A stretch of 62,031 bases of DNA from JBGCED01 sp045106055 (GCA_045106055.1 JBGCED010000007.1:1-62031), one strand, 5' to 3'; counted from the first letter of the stretch, positions 52,843-62,031 are shown. Notes: a model not told the origin generated them from the sequence alone. Numbers and translations are program-made.

Positions 52843-52871
52843 TTGCATTTCAAGCAAAGCTTCGCTATGAA
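52843..52871 (+). promoter_or_regulatory. Possible tRNA promoter
   Basis: TTGCAT (52843-52848), a 17-bp spacer and TATGAA (52866-52871). It lies about 50 bp before the tRNA gene and after the holB stop. Confidence 0.4.
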
Positions 52872-52923
52872 CCAATCATTCTTATTTAAGGAAATTTTGC
52901 CTTATTTGATGATGTTACCTTAT

Positions 52924-52999
52924 GGCGGATTAGCTCAGGGGTTAGAGCAGAGGAATCATAATCCTTGTGTCCGGGGTTCAAATCCCTGATCCGCCACCA
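52924..52999 (+). tRNA. tRNA-Met (CAU), elongator-like
   Basis: A 76-base cloverleaf folds fully: acceptor GGCGGAT/ATCCGCC, D-arm GCTC/GAGC, anticodon arm GAGGA/TCCTT around ATCATAA with anticodon CAT, T-arm CGGGG/CCCTG with one G-T pair around TTCAAAT, discriminator A and encoded CCA. The GGAATCATAATCC surround matches elongator tRNA-Met of alphaproteobacteria. tRNA-Ile2 (also CAU in DNA) cannot be wholly excluded; initiator tRNA is excluded by the perfect 1:72 pair. Confidence 0.92.
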
Positions 53000-53053
53000 T
53001 TTTCTTCTTAAATTGATTTCAATCTAATTTAAGTAAAATATATCTAAAGATAT

Positions 53054-56032
53054 TCAAAGAACATCACGCCCCAAAAAATCACAGGTGAGCGAAATGGCAT
53101 CGCGAATGCCGAGCTTTTCAATTTGAACCCCTTCAGGAAACGCACCATGAAGCCTTGATGGGAAGCGTTTATCCAGCATGACAAAAACGCCCTTATCATC
53201 TTTTCTGCGTACCAACCTGCCAAAGGCTTGCTTTAATTTCTGGCTAACGACTTTATCATCATAAATGCTTGATGCATTCTTGGATTGCGGGGCATTTTGA
53301 ATAAGCTGCGCGCCAAAATGCGCCTTGCGGGCTTTGTGCAATAAATCGGGGCGCGGCCATGGCACCTTATCAAATACCAGCAGCCGCAAGGATCTGCCTG
53401 GCACATCAATCCCATCACGCACAGCATCCGTGCCAAGCAAGCAGGCATTTTCTTCTGATTTAAAAATATCAATTAAATTATGATTGCTAAACGGGTCAAC
53501 ATGCTGCGCATAAAGATTATAGCCAGCTTGGGTTAAGGGGTTTATCATGCGTTGATGCGCCGCGCGCAGCCTGCCAATTGCCGTAAACAGCCCAACGCCG
53601 CCGCCGCCTGCTGCCATGAATAAATGCTGCATCGCGGATGCAATTTGATCCATTTCTTGATTGTCAATATCGCGCACTAAGATGATTTTGGTTTGATTTG
53701 GATAATCAAATGGCGACAGGGTTTTAATTTGTAAAGCGGGGCTGCTAAGATGATTTGACCCTGTAATCATTTGGGCAAAATCCCACTGATTAAAAAGATG
53801 ATTATCCCCAGAATCAGTTAAGGCTGCATCAGTTAAAGCAGGCGGGGACTGGGTCAGGGTCGCCGATGTAATCACCACGCCATGCGCCCCCGTAATGATG
53901 CTTTTTGAAAAGGGCAGGCTGGGATCAAGCCAATGTTGATAAATGCCGCAATCATAATCCATGCCATTCACGCGCTCTATGCCAAACCAGCGCACAAATT
54001 GACTGTCTTTTGGCTTGATAATATCGCTAAGCATATCCATCCATGTGGCAATATGATCGGTAATGCGCCGCTCCATTGATCTTATGATTTGGGCAAGCCG
54101 CAAGCGGGAATGCTGATCCAGCCCCTCCATATCAGTAGAAAGCCGCTTATGTAATAATTTAACCAATAATTCAGCAGGATTTTTGATGCTGGCAAGCATG
54201 TCAATCGATTGCAGAATCAGGGCTTTTAAATCGGGGCTTGCCTCATGGATTGGGCTTTCTAGGGCAAAACCCTGCATTTGACCTGATTTATTTTTATAAA
54301 CCTCGCCATGAATGGTCCATAGCAAGGCTTCAACGGGGTTTGCGTTGGTTGGCACAGGGTTAATCCCGCGTAAATATTCAGGGCGCGTGTTGCGCCAGTC
54401 AATCAAGGGCAGCAAGCTTGCATTTTGAATTAATTGCTCAAGCGCAGCCCGCGCTTCTTGTTCATTTGGATCGGTAATGATAAATTCTTCCAAACGCTGC
54501 ATGATGCCCTTGCCGCGCTTGCGCCCCTTGCCCTCTGGCCCTTTGACCCAATGCCGCATTTCCGCAATCTCTCTGCCTGTAAAATAAAGCGCAAACGCAT
54601 TATCGGCAGCATCAAACAGATGATGCCCTTCATCAAACACAAAGCGGCGAATAACGCTTTGATCATCAACATCTTCGTTTAAAAACTGAGTCATTGCCAG
54701 CGCATGATTGGCAATCACAATATCGGCTTCTTTGGCTTGGCGTTTTGCATGTTCAATAAAACATTGCTTATAATGCGGGCAAAGCGAATAAATACATTCC
54801 CCGCGCCGATCAGGCAGCCGCGCCAAACGCTGCGAATCAATAATATCGCCAAGCCAGCTTGGAAAATCGCTGCCCGTCATATCGCCATTCACCGTATGGG
54901 CGATCCAGCGCGCAATTAAGCCCATTCCGATCGAATCTTGCTTAAAAAGCCCAAGGCTGGATACTTCATCCGCATAATTTAACAGGCACAGGTAATTTTC
55001 ACGCCCCTTGCGCACAATCACCCGCTTTGCTTTTTCGGCGGGGTTGGGGAATAAGCGATCGCATTCTTTGTAAATTTGTTGCTGCAAATTGCGGGTGAAG
55101 GTTGAAATCCATACCGCGCCGCCATTGCGCTCTGCCCATAAGGATGCAGGGGCAATATAGCCAAGCGTTTTGCCAACCCCCGTTCCAGCCTCAGCCAGCA
55201 CCAAATTGGCTTGATCTTCATGCTGCTTAGGCTGAAATGCAGGGGTGATTGCTTGCGCATAATCGGTTTGCCCAGGGCGATCTTCCAGATGTTTTCCTGC
55301 CAAATAAGGATCGCTTAAATTTAACAAATCAGCAAGCCTTGCGCTTGCATCCTCGGGGCTAATTGCTTGATTATCAGGGGCAGGTAAGGGCGGCTGCTCT
55401 TGCCATTCTGCCAAATCTTGCCATATATCAAGCCCCACAAAAATATGTTTTTGCTGTTTATTATCAGATGGTTGGTTGTTATTTTTAAACGCATCAGGAA
55501 ATAAAGCAAGCAAATCTTGCGCCCATGCCCACCCTGCGGCTTGCATGGTTTTGATTAAATCATAAAGTCTGTTTTTTGCCTTATGATCCAAGGGGATCAG
55601 CGATTGCTCAAATTGTTCCAGCAGCATTGCGATTGCCTGTTTTAAGCCGCGCGCTTGATCGGTTAATTGCGGTGTTTGAACAGGGTCAATCCCGCAAGCC
55701 TGCATCACGCCAGCAATGGTTGGCAGGCAAAAGCGGGCAGGGCGCACAAAGGCAAATAATTCAAGCACATCACTGCCATAAAGTACCGCAGAATCCCCGC
55801 GTGAATTTTTTGTTTTTGCCAGTCCCAAATGGGTGATATTCGCCAAATGATGGCAAAAAACCAAACGGGGCGTTTTTCCTTTATGCAGCAAATTAACAAA
55901 TGCTTGCGGGGTCACTATATGATGTTTTTGATCATCAAACCATAATAGCACCTGATCTTGGGCGGTGACCAAAATGGCAGCTTGATCTTGCGATTTTGTA
56001 TCTATCCCCATCTTCGATGCAACCATAACCAT
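53054..56032 (-). CDS. DinG/XPD-type ATP-dependent DNA helicase
   Basis: The 992-residue superfamily 2 helicase has Walker A EAGTGVGKT at 281-289, a DEGH box at 467-470, four cysteines placed for a 4Fe-4S cluster (C349, C413, C418, C424) and a C-terminal motif VI QAFGRLVRRKDD. The first 250 or so residues precede the helicase core; their layout (YGSDVLELFAFVRPARFCLP) recalls a degenerate DnaQ-like exonuclease domain, but acidic catalytic residues are not evident. It overlaps the acyltransferase stop; a start at 56011 would shorten the overlap to ten bases. Confidence 0.9.
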   Translation of the reverse strand: MVMVASKMGIDTKSQDQAAILVTAQDQVLLWFDDQKHHIVTPQAFVNLLHKGKTPRLVFCHHLANITHLGLAKTKNSRGDSAVLYGSDVLELFAFVRPARFCLPTIAGVMQACGIDPVQTPQLTDQARGLKQAIAMLLEQFEQSLIPLDHKAKNRLYDLIKTMQAAGWAWAQDLLALFPDAFKNNNQPSDNKQQKHIFVGLDIWQDLAEWQEQPPLPAPDNQAISPEDASARLADLLNLSDPYLAGKHLEDRPGQTDYAQAITPAFQPKQHEDQANLVLAEAGTGVGKTLGYIAPASLWAERNGGAVWISTFTRNLQQQIYKECDRLFPNPAEKAKRVIVRKGRENYLCLLNYADEVSSLGLFKQDSIGMGLIARWIAHTVNGDMTGSDFPSWLGDIIDSQRLARLPDRRGECIYSLCPHYKQCFIEHAKRQAKEADIVIANHALAMTQFLNEDVDDQSVIRRFVFDEGHHLFDAADNAFALYFTGREIAEMRHWVKGPEGKGRKRGKGIMQRLEEFIITDPNEQEARAALEQLIQNASLLPLIDWRNTRPEYLRGINPVPTNANPVEALLWTIHGEVYKNKSGQMQGFALESPIHEASPDLKALILQSIDMLASIKNPAELLVKLLHKRLSTDMEGLDQHSRLRLAQIIRSMERRITDHIATWMDMLSDIIKPKDSQFVRWFGIERVNGMDYDCGIYQHWLDPSLPFSKSIITGAHGVVITSATLTQSPPALTDAALTDSGDNHLFNQWDFAQMITGSNHLSSPALQIKTLSPFDYPNQTKIILVRDIDNQEMDQIASAMQHLFMAAGGGGVGLFTAIGRLRAAHQRMINPLTQAGYNLYAQHVDPFSNHNLIDIFKSEENACLLGTDAVRDGIDVPGRSLRLLVFDKVPWPRPDLLHKARKAHFGAQLIQNAPQSKNASSIYDDKVVSQKLKQAFGRLVRRKDDKGVFVMLDKRFPSRLHGAFPEGVQIEKLGIRDAISLTCDFLGRDVL

Positions 56033-56913
56033 TGTTCGGGATGTTGTTTAATCCAAGCTTCCAAGCGTTGATGCGCCCAAATGGCAAGCGCAAGCGCGTC
56101 ATCTTGGATATGATCAGCGGCGCTTTCAGGATCATTCATCGCTTCAAGTGTAATGGTAAATTTGGGATCACGCCACAAGCCTTGATCATGGCGCACACAA
56201 TGGCATAAAACCAGTTGATAATGATGCTTCAAGCCAAGCTCAAGCGGGGTGATTGCGGTCATGCATTTAGCACCAAAAAATGAAATTGGCTTGCCAGCAT
56301 TGAATTTTAAATCAAACATAAAGCCGCTATCCTTGCCCTTTAAGAAAGCGCGCACCAGCTGCTTTGCCGTATTTGCGCCTTTGGGCAGCAATTCACCTGC
56401 AAAACACCGCCTTTTTTGCTGCACCCAGCGATCAATATAAGGATTATTCACCGAGCGATAGATAAAATTAGGGTGAATGCCCGTGATGTTGGCAAGCAAG
56501 CATCCAACCTCCCAATTTCCAAAATGGGCAGCAACCAGTAAAATCGGGCGTTGCTGCTGCTTGGCGCGCTCAATCACCGCTTTGCCTTCCAGCGTGATAA
56601 AATGATCTAACCGATTGCTAATGCGCCCCATTCGGCAAAAATCGGCAAAAACAGCACCCAAATGATACCATATATTGCGCGCAAGCCGCTTTTTATCGCT
56701 GATGCTCATGGCTGGATAAACATGGTTAAGATTATTAAGCGCAGCGGTTTGTCCCCTTGTAAAACGCCCGATCCCATAAGCAATGCTGCCTGCAATCCGC
56801 GCCGCAAGCCCGTGCGGCATTGCGTTAAAGCAAAATGCCAACGCAAGCAATGCAACATATTCAAACAGATGGCGTGATTTTGTAAATAGGCTGCGGTTTG
56901 CTGCGTTTCCCAT
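56002..56913 (-). CDS. Lipid A lauroyl/myristoyl acyltransferase (LpxL/HtrB family)
   Basis: This 303-residue inner-membrane acyltransferase adds secondary acyl chains to lipid A precursors. It has an N-terminal hydrophobic helix and the active-site H130-x4-E135 (AAHFGNWE), then SVNNPYIDRWVQQKR and a closing QHPEQWLWLHRRW, both family hallmarks. It lies three bases after the ruvB stop, so the two are in one transcript. Which secondary position it acylates is not readable. Confidence 0.92.
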   Translation of the reverse strand: MGNAANRSLFTKSRHLFEYVALLALAFCFNAMPHGLAARIAGSIAYGIGRFTRGQTAALNNLNHVYPAMSISDKKRLARNIWYHLGAVFADFCRMGRISNRLDHFITLEGKAVIERAKQQQRPILLVAAHFGNWEVGCLLANITGIHPNFIYRSVNNPYIDRWVQQKRRCFAGELLPKGANTAKQLVRAFLKGKDSGFMFDLKFNAGKPISFFGAKCMTAITPLELGLKHHYQLVLCHCVRHDQGLWRDPKFTITLEAMNDPESAADHIQDDALALAIWAHQRLEAWIKQHPEQWLWLHRRWG

Positions 56914-56915
56914 GG

Positions 56916-57998
56916 CTATTTTTCTTCAGCCTTTGCGGGCGTTTGAAATAAATCCGCGTCATTATTCAGCAAGGCACGCGGCGGGTTAAGCCCCAAATAT
57001 TCCCAGCCATTGCGGGTTAGCATGCGCCCGCGCGCGGTGCGTTGCAGCAATCCTTTTTGAATTAAAAAAGGCTCAACCACCTCTTCTAGCACATCGCGTT
57101 CATTGCCAAGAGCGGCTGCCAAGGTTTCTGCGCCAACAGGCCCGCCGCCATAATTATCGGCGATTAAATGAAGATAGCGGCGATCCATTGCATCCAGCCC
57201 CAGCGCATCCACATCCAGCCTTAACAGCGATTTATCCGCACTTTCACGGGTGACCAATTTGGATTTATCCACCGTTGCAAAATCGCGCACCCGCCGCAAA
57301 AGGCGATTTGCAATGCGCGGTGTGCCGCGACTGCGCTTTGCAATTTCAGCTGCGCCCTCGCTTGAAATTGGCAGATTTAGCAATCGCGCTGAACGCTCAA
57401 TAATATAGGTTAATTCATCAATTTCATAAAAATTCATGTGAAGCGGAATGCCAAACCGTTCGCGCAAGGGGGTGGTGATCAGCCCCGCACGGGTGGTTGC
57501 CCCAATCAGGGTAAAGGGCGCAAGGTCAATCCGAACCGATCTTGCCGATGGCCCCTCGCCAATCATTAAATCCAGCTGATAATCCTCCATTGCAGGATAT
57601 AGAATTTCTTCAACCGCTGGATTAAGCCTGTGAATTTCATCAATGAACAACACATCGCGCGGCTGTAAATTTGTAAGCAAAGCCGCCAAATCGCCTGCTT
57701 TGGCGATTACAGGGCCAGAGGTTGCGCGAAACCCCACCCCAAGCTCTTTTGCCACAATTTGTGCCAAAGTGGTTTTGCCAAGCCCTGGCGGCCCGTAAAA
57801 CAAGATATGATCCATTGCATCAAGGCGATCCCTTGCAGCAGCAACAAACACAGACAGATTTTGCTTTACCGCCTTTTGACCGACAAAATCATCCAAGCTT
57901 AACGGGCGAATGGCGCGATCATGATCCTTGTTGCCGATTGAATCCTCGGTTTGGGGCATTGCAGAGACCAATCGGTCATTATGATTTGAAGCTTCCAT
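56916..57998 (-). CDS. ruvB: Holliday junction branch-migration helicase RuvB
   Basis: RuvB is a hexameric AAA+ motor that moves Holliday junctions with RuvA. It has Walker A GPPGLGKTT at 69-77, Walker B VLFIDEIHRL, sensor GATTRAGLITTPLRERFG and a C-terminal winged helix (IQKGLLQRTARGRMLTRNGW). The length of 360 fits the family. It lies 13 bp after ruvA in the order ruvC-ruvA-ruvB. Confidence 0.97.
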   Translation of the reverse strand: MEASNHNDRLVSAMPQTEDSIGNKDHDRAIRPLSLDDFVGQKAVKQNLSVFVAAARDRLDAMDHILFYGPPGLGKTTLAQIVAKELGVGFRATSGPVIAKAGDLAALLTNLQPRDVLFIDEIHRLNPAVEEILYPAMEDYQLDLMIGEGPSARSVRIDLAPFTLIGATTRAGLITTPLRERFGIPLHMNFYEIDELTYIIERSARLLNLPISSEGAAEIAKRSRGTPRIANRLLRRVRDFATVDKSKLVTRESADKSLLRLDVDALGLDAMDRRYLHLIADNYGGGPVGAETLAAALGNERDVLEEVVEPFLIQKGLLQRTARGRMLTRNGWEYLGLNPPRALLNNDADLFQTPAKAEEK

Positions 57999-58011
57999 AA
58001 TGTTACAAGCT

Positions 58012-58650
58012 CTAATGGGCTAAGCGTTTCAAGGCAAGCTGAATCAGCCTGCCAAGGTCAGGTGCATTGCCATCATTATTCATTTCTTTTACAGAATCAA
58101 TGACGGCGCGGTAGCCATCGGCGCGGCCATAGCCCAAATTTTCAAGGGCGGATACCGCATCTGCTTGCAAATTGCTGCCCTCAATCGGCTGCGATGGTTG
58201 ATTTGCGCTTGATGGTGTTTGTTCTGTTAAGCCTTGCAACGGCGCGCCAAGGCTTAATTTATCTTTTAATTCCAAGATAATGCGATTGGCAAGCTTTGGA
58301 CCAACCCCATCTGCTTGGGTCAATAAGGCCTTATCGCTTGAAATAATTGCTTCGCGAATTTGGTGTTCTGCTAATGCAGAAAGAATGGCAATTCCAACCT
58401 TTGCACCCACCCCTTGCACCGATAATAGGGTTTTAAATAAATCCTGTTCTTGCGGGCTTTTAAACCCATAAAGATGGATATGATCTTCGCGCACATGGGT
58501 TTCAATATATAGGGAAAATAAGCTGCCATCGCGCGGGATGGATTGCAGCGTCTTGGTGGATGCAAACACAATATAGCCCACATGCCCAGCCTGCATCAAC
58601 AGCCCGTTTTGAATTTCTTGAATGAATTTTCCCTCTAACCAGCCAATCAT
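58012..58650 (-). CDS. ruvA: Holliday junction DNA helicase subunit RuvA
   Basis: RuvA binds Holliday junctions and positions RuvB. The three domains are present: an OB fold at the start (MIGWLEGKFI, HVREDHIHLYGF), two helix-hairpin-helix motifs (VQGVGAKVGIAIL; ADGVGPKLANRIILELKDK) and a C-terminal RuvB-contacting domain (ALENLGYGRADGYRAV). The linker of about 35 Pro/Gln/Ser-rich residues is typical. ruvC ends 32 bp upstream. Confidence 0.97.
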   Translation of the reverse strand: MIGWLEGKFIQEIQNGLLMQAGHVGYIVFASTKTLQSIPRDGSLFSLYIETHVREDHIHLYGFKSPQEQDLFKTLLSVQGVGAKVGIAILSALAEHQIREAIISSDKALLTQADGVGPKLANRIILELKDKLSLGAPLQGLTEQTPSSANQPSQPIEGSNLQADAVSALENLGYGRADGYRAVIDSVKEMNNDGNAPDLGRLIQLALKRLAH

Positions 58651-58682
58651 CTTAATCTATGCCTTATATTTTACAAAATGCG

Positions 58683-59180
58683 TCAGGAAATATGCTGATG
58701 ATGGCTGTCGCAAATTGCCACCGCCAGCGCATCGGCAGCATCCGCATCTTGCGGATTTGATTGCGGCAGTAAAATGCGCACCATCGCTTCCACCTGTGAT
58801 TTTTCGGCTGCACCCGTTCCAACCAATGCCTTTTTAACGCTGCGCGTTGCATATTCGCTAACCCTTATTCCCCTTAATGAAGCGCTTAGCAGCACAACCC
58901 CGCGCGCATGACCAAGCTTTAAAGTTGATTCTGGGTTTTTATTTTGAAATACTTGCTCAACAGCGGCTTTATCGGGTTGATATTCGTTAAAGATTTCGGT
59001 TAATTTAAGGTATAAATCCTGCAGCCTTTCTGCCATTTCACCTTCAATTTGTGGGTTTACACGCCCGCACGCAATGAAGCGTAAATGATTGCCAGATTGC
59101 TCAATCACGCCCCACCCACAATGGCGAAGCCCAGGATCAAGCCCAATGATGCGCTGCGTAGAAGATGTTTTTAAAGCCAT
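58683..59180 (-). CDS. ruvC: Holliday junction resolvase RuvC
   Basis: RuvC nicks Holliday junctions symmetrically. The acidic catalytic set is visible: Asp15 in IIGLDPGLRHCGWG, the Glu of AAVEQVFQNKNP, and the closing DAADALAVAICDSHH. The 165-residue length is usual. The yebC stop lies 21 bp upstream. Confidence 0.97.
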   Translation of the reverse strand: MALKTSSTQRIIGLDPGLRHCGWGVIEQSGNHLRFIACGRVNPQIEGEMAERLQDLYLKLTEIFNEYQPDKAAVEQVFQNKNPESTLKLGHARGVVLLSASLRGIRVSEYATRSVKKALVGTGAAEKSQVEAMVRILLPQSNPQDADAADALAVAICDSHHQHIS

Positions 59181-59201
59181 AAGGAATTAAGGGAAAAAGC
59201 A

Positions 59202-59954
59202 TTAAGCATCATCTAGCTTCGCAAGTGCCTCATCGGATATATCCTCGTTGGCATAGACATTTTGAACATCATCATTATCTTCTAGTGCGTTGATTAATTT
59301 GAATAATCCTTCGACCTTATCATCTTCAACCAGCACCTGATTTTGGGCGCGCCAAGTAAGCCCAACCTTATCGGCTTCCCCCAATTTTTCCTCCATTGCG
59401 GTTGCAACCTTATTTAAATCATCCCCGCTGCATATAATTTCATGGGTTTCATCATTGCTGGTGACATCATCCGCGCCCGCTTCCAGCCCAGCTTCAAATA
59501 CAAGATCATGGTCGCCTGCGGTAAGCGGATAGATAATTTCCCCCAAACGGTCAAACATAAAGGAAACCGAGCCCGTTTCCCCCATTGACCCACCATTTTT
59601 ATTAAACAGATTGCGAATTTCAGCAGCAGCGCGATTTTTATTATCAGTCATCACCTCAACAATGATTGCAACCCCCGAAGGGCCATAGCCTTCATAGCGA
59701 ATTTCGCTATATTCAACGCCGTCCCCGCCGCCAACACCTTTGACAATCGCGCGCTCTATATTTTCTTTGGGCATGCGCTCTCCGCGTGCATTTTGCACCG
59801 CAAGCCGCAATCTTGCATTGCTGGCAGGATCGCCGCCGCCCATTTTGGCTGCAACCGTTATTTCTTTGCCCAATTTTGCAAAAACCTGTGCTTTTTTGCG
59901 ATCTTGTGCGCCCTTACGGTGCATGATATTTTTAAATTTTGAATGTCCTGCCAT
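59202..59954 (-). CDS. YebC/PmpR-family protein
   Basis: This 250-residue protein of the YebC family has the canonical start AGHSKFKNIMHRKGAQDRKK, then GGDPASNARLRLAVQNAR and YEGYGPSGVAIIVEVMTDN. Some members act as transcriptional regulators; others, including human TACO1 and bacterial YebC, help ribosomes through proline-rich stretches. It commonly precedes ruvC, as here. Confidence 0.96.
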   Translation of the reverse strand: MAGHSKFKNIMHRKGAQDRKKAQVFAKLGKEITVAAKMGGGDPASNARLRLAVQNARGERMPKENIERAIVKGVGGGDGVEYSEIRYEGYGPSGVAIIVEVMTDNKNRAAAEIRNLFNKNGGSMGETGSVSFMFDRLGEIIYPLTAGDHDLVFEAGLEAGADDVTSNDETHEIICSGDDLNKVATAMEEKLGEADKVGLTWRAQNQVLVEDDKVEGLFKLINALEDNDDVQNVYANEDISDEALAKLDDA

Positions 59955-59988
59955 GATAATTCGCTTGATGCTTTACCTTAATGTTTTC

Positions 59989-60498
59989 TTATTTCGCTTT
60001 GATTTTTCTTGATTTTTTTACTTCTACAACGGGTTCTTTGCCCCCGCGTTCTGGAATGGGCATGGGCCCTTCGCCGCTGGTTAGCGGGGCTGCAATTCCT
60101 TGCGCACTGCCTGTTGCGGCTTGCAAGCGTTCGGATTCATGGTCAATTAAATCATTGGTTGCTTTTAATGCGCCGTAAAAGCGTTGTTCTTCTATTTCTT
60201 CGGCAATTTTTGCAATGACAGCTGCGCTGCTGGGGGCGGCATCGCGATATTGTTTTAAAAATTCAAGCGCATGGGTGATATAGCGTGATCTTTCATCATC
60301 AAACATATAGGCGCATTGCAACGAATAATAAACACGGCGCGCAGGGGTTGTGGCTTCATGTTCTGCCATAACCTCTTTACGGCGCAAAATATCAACGCGG
60401 TTATGCACGATTAATACGGTTGAATCCCCTGCATTTTCAAGAACAGCACCATTGATAATGATCCGATCATGTGAGGGGAGTTTAATTCTCAAAGGCAT
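59989..60498 (-). CDS. flbT: Flagellar biosynthesis regulator FlbT
   Basis: FlbT destabilises flagellin mRNA in Caulobacter and related alphaproteobacteria. Family blocks: RIIINGAVLENAG, ATTPARRVYYSLQCAYMFDD and EEQRFYGALKATNDLIDHES. I start at 60498, where AAGGAT precedes the ATG; a frame to 60525 adds nine residues. The C-terminus has a basic tail beyond residue about 150 that typical FlbT proteins lack. No other flagellar gene adjoins it here. Confidence 0.88.
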   Translation of the reverse strand: MPLRIKLPSHDRIIINGAVLENAGDSTVLIVHNRVDILRRKEVMAEHEATTPARRVYYSLQCAYMFDDERSRYITHALEFLKQYRDAAPSSAAVIAKIAEEIEEQRFYGALKATNDLIDHESERLQAATGSAQGIAAPLTSGEGPMPIPERGGKEPVVEVKKSRKIKAK

Positions 60499-60587
60499 GT
60501 TCAAATCCTTTCTGACTTCTGCCAAACGCTATAAATTAAAAATCATAAACAATGATTCGGGCAGAAAAGGCAAGCCTTCAAAAAAAA

Positions 60588-61949
60588 TTATCCCGCTGCC
60601 AGCATCATCCCATCAATGCGCACGGATGGGGCGTTGGTTGCGCCTTTAAATTCAAGATCATTTGCGGGGGTTAGCGCAAGGAACATGGTTTTTAAATTGC
60701 CAGCAATCGTTGCTTCATTGACGGGATAGGCAATTTCGCCCTTTTCAATCCAAAATCCGCTTGCGCCTTGGCTGTAATCGCCTGTTACCCCATTTACACC
60801 CATCCCCATTAGGTGGGTCACCAAAAAGGCGCATTCTTCATGCTGATAAAGCGATTCTGGGGTTTGCGTGCCAGCATGAAGCGTAAAATTGCCAACGCTT
60901 GGACGCGGCAGCGATGATGCCCCCCTAGCCGCATTTGCAGTTGATTGAAGCCCAAGCTGCTTTGCGCTTCTGCAATCCAGAATCCAGCTGGTTAGGATGC
61001 CATTTTCAACAAAATTACGCGGAGCAGTCGCCAACCCCTCGCCATCAAAAAATTTGGATGCAAGCCCGCGTTTGCGGTGGGGATCATCGCTGATGGTAAT
61101 CGCAGAATCAAAAATTTGTGTCCCCAGCGCATCCAGTAAAAAGCTGGTTTTGCGTGCGATAGATTGCCCGTTAATCGCCCCTGCAAGGCTGCTTAACAGG
61201 GAAGCCGATACCCGCTTATCAAAAATGATAGGCACTTTTTTTGTGGGCGGACGCTTGGGGGATAGGCGCGATAAGGCGCGGCTTGCAGCATGATCGCCAA
61301 TGATGTTTGCTGGCGTTAAATCTTCGCCATAAACCGCGCTGCTATAATCATAATCGCTTTCCATTTCAAGCCCGCTGCCTGCGATGACATTCGCAAATAG
61401 GCTGTGATTGCTGGCAGATCTTGTGCCAAGAAAGCCATTTGATCCAGCAAGCGCAATGCGCGACAAGGACCAGCTTGCACTTGCCCCTTCTGAATTGGTA
61501 ATGCCATCATGGGAAAGGGCGGTTTCTTCGGCTTGCTTTGCGCGTTCTATCAATAAATCTGCGCTTGGTTCAACTGGGTCTTCGGCATCAAGATTGGCGG
61601 CGATCATATTGGACGCAAGCTGATCTTGATGGGCAAGCCCGCAATAAGGGTCTTCGGGGACTTGTTTTGCCATCGCAACCGCGCGCTCAACCAGCCCATC
61701 AAAGGATTGCTTTGAAAGGTCATTGCTGCTGACCAAGGCTTGATGTTTTCCAACAATCACCCGCAAGCCAAGCAGTGAATCTTCGCTGCGCTCCACCCCT
61801 TCAGAATGTCCCATTCTTAGCTGATGCGATACGCTATGGGCTTTTCCAAGCAAGGCATCGGCTTCATCGGCACCCGCTTTTTTTGCTGTTTTTATCAGTT
61901 CTTGCAGCTGGTCAATCGCTTGGGCTGAAAATTCATCATGAGTTTGCAT
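60588..61949 (-). CDS. pmbA: TldD/PmbA-family metallopeptidase (PmbA/TldE)
   Basis: PmbA (TldE) with TldD processes small peptides such as microcins and CcdA antitoxin. The 453-residue protein starts with the family's LQELIKTAKKAGADEADALL and shows RVIVGKHQALVSSNDLSKQS, PIIFDKRVSASLLSSLAGAI and VNGVTGDYSQGASGFWIEKG near the end. In this pair the metal-binding HExxxH resides in TldD, and none is seen here. Upstream (61950-62031) is AT-rich with no gene. Confidence 0.93.
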   Translation of the reverse strand: MQTHDEFSAQAIDQLQELIKTAKKAGADEADALLGKAHSVSHQLRMGHSEGVERSEDSLLGLRVIVGKHQALVSSNDLSKQSFDGLVERAVAMAKQVPEDPYCGLAHQDQLASNMIAANLDAEDPVEPSADLLIERAKQAEETALSHDGITNSEGASASWSLSRIALAGSNGFLGTRSASNHSLFANVIAGSGLEMESDYDYSSAVYGEDLTPANIIGDHAASRALSRLSPKRPPTKKVPIIFDKRVSASLLSSLAGAINGQSIARKTSFLLDALGTQIFDSAITISDDPHRKRGLASKFFDGEGLATAPRNFVENGILTSWILDCRSAKQLGLQSTANAARGASSLPRPSVGNFTLHAGTQTPESLYQHEECAFLVTHLMGMGVNGVTGDYSQGASGFWIEKGEIAYPVNEATIAGNLKTMFLALTPANDLEFKGATNAPSVRIDGMMLAAG

Positions 61950-62031
61950 TCAATAATATCCTTAAAATAATGACAAAATAAATCAAACAGGCTATGATTT
62001 ATTCTTGGATAATAAGATTAGGGCTGTTTGC

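Noticed and set aside
52924..52999. Integrated element using the tRNA gene as attachment site
   Set aside because: No integrase gene and no repeat of the tRNA 3' end was seen in the flanking sequence.

Overview
The window reads as a chromosomal segment of a free-living, motile, aerobic alphaproteobacterium with G+C below 50% as judged by eye. Lineage markers are the aerobic cobaltochelatase pair CobS/CobT, the flagellar regulator FlbT, a DUF4167 protein, a COX15-type heme A synthase, a tiny aa3-oxidase subunit IV and the yajC-secD-secF-DUF971 order. A marine SAR116-like bacterium is my guess only. No phage, insertion sequence, CRISPR array or rRNA was seen, and there is one tRNA.

Layout. 1-5473: cobalamin ribazoletransferase, a SPOR-type D,D-carboxypeptidase, heme A synthase, chemoreceptor. 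5794-12830: a TPR/glycosyltransferase-like protein, then a co-directional run cobS-cobT-TPR/proline-repeat protein-ArsR/methyltransferase. 12841-16969 (minus): yajC-secD-secF-DUF971-P-loop kinase, the Sec auxiliary operon. 17273-20580: a DUF1640-like coiled-coil protein, a gamma-glutamyltranspeptidase-like lipoprotein, an M48/TPR protease. 20607-21843: two toxin-antitoxin modules bounded by short direct repeats. 22013-24629: permease and ATPase of a BMP/nucleoside-type ABC importer. 24630-25255: gene-poor stretch with a consensus-like promoter and an 18-bp tandem repeat. 25256-27017: DUF4167 protein and exonuclease III.

27042-41304 is the most interesting block. It is a divergent catabolic locus: a ten-gene minus-strand operon (ABC ATPase, HisD/HpsN-like dehydrogenase, NTF2-like protein, SDR, LacI regulator, NTF2-like protein, bicupin, MetE-like zinc enzyme, alpha/beta hydrolase, RraA-like aldolase) faces a plus-strand operon (solute-binding protein, two permeases, a third NTF2-like protein). 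Two identical 18-bp LacI-type operators in opposite orientation lie in the shared promoter region. Uptake, two oxidations, alkyl transfer or C-C cleavage and hydrolysis fit a pathway for a small polar compound; the substrate cannot be read from the sequence.

41421-52999: a second TPR/glycosyltransferase-like protein, SGNH esterase, cox subunit IV, an OmpR/EnvZ-type two-component pair, an unrecognised 454-aa protein, then a wall and replication run mltB-rlpA-dacC-tmk-holB followed by tRNA-Met(CAU). 53054-61949 (minus): pmbA, flbT, yebC, ruvC, ruvA, ruvB, a lipid A acyltransferase and a DinG-type helicase, a conserved DNA repair and envelope block.
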